The notes below the pieces were generated by a model. That model did no database searches and was not told where the DNA came from. It saw nothing but the letters and a program-made list of their open reading frames with translations. From Hexactinellida sp. DTS-2022 (taxonomy: Eukaryota; Porifera; Hexactinellida), in NCBI GenBank assembly GCA_028753945.1, contig JAPNXP010000018.1, forward strand, positions 992,001 through 1,056,000: a stretch of 64,000 nt of DNA, written 5' to 3'. The position numbers were made by a program, and so were the translations under genes. This document shows, piece after piece, positions 61,913 to 64,000 of this stretch. Each line of letters begins with the position of its first letter. Position 1 is the first letter of the stretch.

Positions 61913-63154
61913 TCAATTCTTCAGAGACTTGTACTGTTTCTGTTTCCTAAAAGTGCTTTTTGTGTTCTTCTTCTTCTTCAAGGGAATGTGCTTTGGTGAA
62001 GATTTTGTCTTTTTGTTAACAATGTTTTTAATCCCAAAACGCTTCCGTTTGTTGGTCCTCTTGCTATCGTTACCTTCTTCTGTGATCCCCTCCTCAATCA
62101 AGTGAGAGAACTAAAGAAACAGCATAATTAAACAGTAGAGTAGATGGATTAATTGCTCTGTTTAACACGTATTTCTTATTACCCAAAGTGTGCTATTAAT
62201 AAATAAAGTGCACAACCTACCTCATCTGCAGCTGCAAAGAGACTCGTGTCAACTTCACCATATTCTGGTTGCCTAGAAGAATCAATGTGTAATTAGATTG
62301 AATATTGTTCTTTTCTACTTTCCTAATGTTAGTTGTTAAATTGCTACATCGAATCACATAATCACTAACTTGGCCTCATCACTACGAGTTTCTCGTATAA
62401 GCATCCTTTCGTAACTCTCCTTGTTGAATGTTACATCAGTGAGCTCTTCCCCTGAACTGCCAAAGTCGGAGCCATCGATATCTTGAGGGAATTAGTTCAT
62501 TACTTTGATAAATAATAAATTGAATACGTCATGGGAATACTACTAAATTCAAGTTTCTAATTAGTGAGTTTGATTGATTTACTATCGGGTTTCGGAACAG
62601 AACTTAATTGCTAGTTTAAAATCTAACTTTAAGATGAACCACATTCTGTACTTAATATCTTAACAATCGACCCAAATGGTCAATCTATATAATTAATTTG
62701 TTTATTTGTTTGGCGGATCTGGATTGTACCGAAGAACATATAGAACAGGTAAGCATGAATATAATATTCTAGCTGGTATCGAAGGGTTCATTCAATACGC
62801 AACAGCAGGCTAGTAAATAACAAATTTGTAGCAAACAGGTGTTATATGTTTCCTGTAAATCAAGCTGTTGCTGTTGATATGTTACATTTTTTCAGCTATA
62901 TTCTGGTAACCATACAATGCTCGTGAGCGATTAAACATATGGAGACAAGCTAAGAATCCTAGAATTTAATTTAATTAATCTGAAAACATAATGAATATAA
63001 CAGAACCCATTTAATTAATGAAACTAAGTAGAAGAGAGCGAATTAAGATTAATTATACAATTTGCACCTACCAAAGTCTTCAATATCCGAGTTGCTAGAA
63101 GCACTCGACTCCGATTGTTCAGTTTTCCTCTTCTTTGTTTTTTTCTTCAAATCT
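61913..63154 (-). CDS. CEBPZ: CEBPZ/Noc1-like protein, 3' exons only
   Basis: Exons 63072-63154, 62370-62481, 62221-62272 and 61913-62110 join in frame. They encode a lysine-rich segment (DLKKKTKKRKTEQSES), an acidic stretch (SDIEDF, GSDFGSSGEELTD), then TSLFAAADEFSHLIEEG and a very basic tail (KRKRFGIKNI, then PLKKKKNTKSTFRKQ). The order acidic region, LFAxAxEFxxLIEE box and basic tail fits the C terminus of CEBPZ, the animal Noc1 that works in early 60S ribosome assembly. The large HEAT/CBF domain should lie upstream, at coordinates above 63154. Only the P450 gene on the other strand occupies that space, so the rest lies beyond the window. The call rests on a low-complexity end and is moderate. 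Confidence 0.55.
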
Positions 63155-63489
63155 CTAAAATAAATAACAAACAAATATTGTGAGATAGAAATATAACACA
63201 ATATGGTTTGTAAATTAAATTTTGTTCTAATTTAAGATCTAAGACAAGAGTTCATCACTTTACGTAACATCTAAAATCACATTAATTAAACGATGATAAT
63301 TATCTCTTGAGTTAAAGCTACGTTGCAGTTTACCTCAATGGAAATATATAAAATGGCATAACTCTTCAACAGAGACATGCTTATTATTAGAACCCATTAG
63401 CCATTGAATCGACCTTCGCTCTAGTACCCGATATATGATCTTCATGCAAAATTAAATGTAAATATTAGAATCCCCTTATTTTAGGAAAA

Positions 63490-64000
63490 ATGATAGAAAC
63501 ATTATCAAAAGCACTACTCCAGTACACAAACTTGTACTCGCTGTGTCTTACTCTCATTATACTATTCGCGCTCTACTTGCTCGTCAAGGTGTACCGCTAT
63601 GCCAAACTCTACAGTTATGTCAGATGGAAACTGCCGGGACCCAAGCTGGACCATCCAATTCTTGGTATACGAATTCAGAAACTGACGGGCAAAACGTTTC
63701 GAGAGTTTGAAGACAAATTGAAGGATTACCCCCGGTTCTGCCGGATGGTAATCGGTCCCATATTGATGATTTACGTGACCGGGCCCGAGGTGGCACAAAT
63801 CATATTCAACCAAGCAGACTCAAAGAATCAAACTTTTAACTACATGATGGAGCCATGGTTGGGGAAAGGGCTTGTGCTGAGTAATGGGGCATATTGGAAG
63901 AGGAACAGGAAACTTCTCACTCCAACTTTTCACTACAAAAGCTTAAAAATCTTTGTTAAAATAATCAACAAGTCCTGCGATAGGTTAACGCAGATTATCA
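63490..64000 (+). CDS. Cytochrome P450, CYP4-like, 5' part (cut by window end)
   Basis: An open frame runs from ATG 63490 to the last base with no stop, giving 170 residues. There is an N-terminal anchor (about residues 15-35, LCLTLIILFALYLLVKVY), the proline hinge KLPGPK, and the CYP4-type helix C region EPWLGKGLVLSNGAYWKRNR followed by KLLTPTFHY. The haem-binding cysteine and the I-helix are beyond the window. CYP4 enzymes are microsomal monooxygenases, often omega-hydroxylases of fatty acids. An acceptor-like ttttag sits just before the ATG (63480-63484), so a 5' UTR intron or trans-spliced leader is possible. It lies antisense and immediately 5' of the known CEBPZ-like exons. Confidence 0.85.
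   Translation, partial: MIETLSKALLQYTNLYSLCLTLIILFALYLLVKVYRYAKLYSYVRWKLPGPKLDHPILGIRIQKLTGKTFREFEDKLKDYPRFCRMVIGPILMIYVTGPEVAQIIFNQADSKNQTFNYMMEPWLGKGLVLSNGAYWKRNRKLLTPTFHYKSLKIFVKIINKSCDRLTQII

Overview
The window is a compact stretch of animal nuclear DNA. Coding exons are GC-balanced and sit in AT-rich DNA. GT-AG introns go down to about 46 nt, and long genes with no intron alternate with finely split ones. The gene content is metazoan: a fused glutamyl-prolyl-tRNA synthetase, PITPNM/RdgB, ITP3K, FAN/NSMAF, ependymin-related proteins, MORN2, CCDC157, golgin-97 and MCFD2. No rRNA, tRNA, CRISPR array or bacterial operon was seen. Many intronless genes lie inside introns of other genes, a habit reported for ctenophores. 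A non-bilaterian such as a ctenophore is therefore my leading guess for the source, but it is only an inference.

Left arm (1-10.5 kb): one minus-strand gene, the exocyst subunit EXOC5/Sec10, runs across the whole interval in 15 recognisable small exons with fully compatible phases, and continues beyond base 1. Its introns contain at least four intronless genes: LRWD1-like WD40, RanBP3, Rab7 (opposite strand) and a MATE-type transporter. A C2orf69 homologue lies inside intron 1 and may share the first exon.

Centre-left (10.7-25 kb): mostly minus-strand housekeeping genes, namely NSMAF/FAN (5 exons, introns of 46-58 nt), CCDC157, ASTE1, MORN2, MCM5 and a POT-family transporter, plus a small plus-strand ORF that may be a CENP-X-like histone fold.

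Centre (25-37.4 kb): inositol-trisphosphate 3-kinase (9 exons), two divergently oriented ependymin-related secreted-protein genes with identical intron phases flanking intronless PEX3, and MCFD2. This part is rich in short inverted-repeat elements.

Right arm (37.7-64 kb): PITPNM (plus, 8 exons), an NHL-repeat protein, THOC3, the nucleolar GTPase GTPBP4/NOG1, EPRS without WHEP domains, an intronless 836-aa protein with four RIN-like SH2 folds that all lack the phosphotyrosine arginine, the RBR ligase RNF14, golgin-97, the 3' exons of a CEBPZ/Noc1-like gene, and the 5' part of a CYP4-type P450 cut by the window end.

At least five families of short TA-flanked or foldback terminal-inverted-repeat elements (MITE-like) are scattered through introns and spacers. 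The genes do not form an operon. Recurring themes are membrane traffic (EXOC5, Rab7, GOLGA1, MCFD2, PITPNM, possibly the SH2 array), ribosome biogenesis (NOG1, CEBPZ) and DNA replication (MCM5, LRWD1-like).
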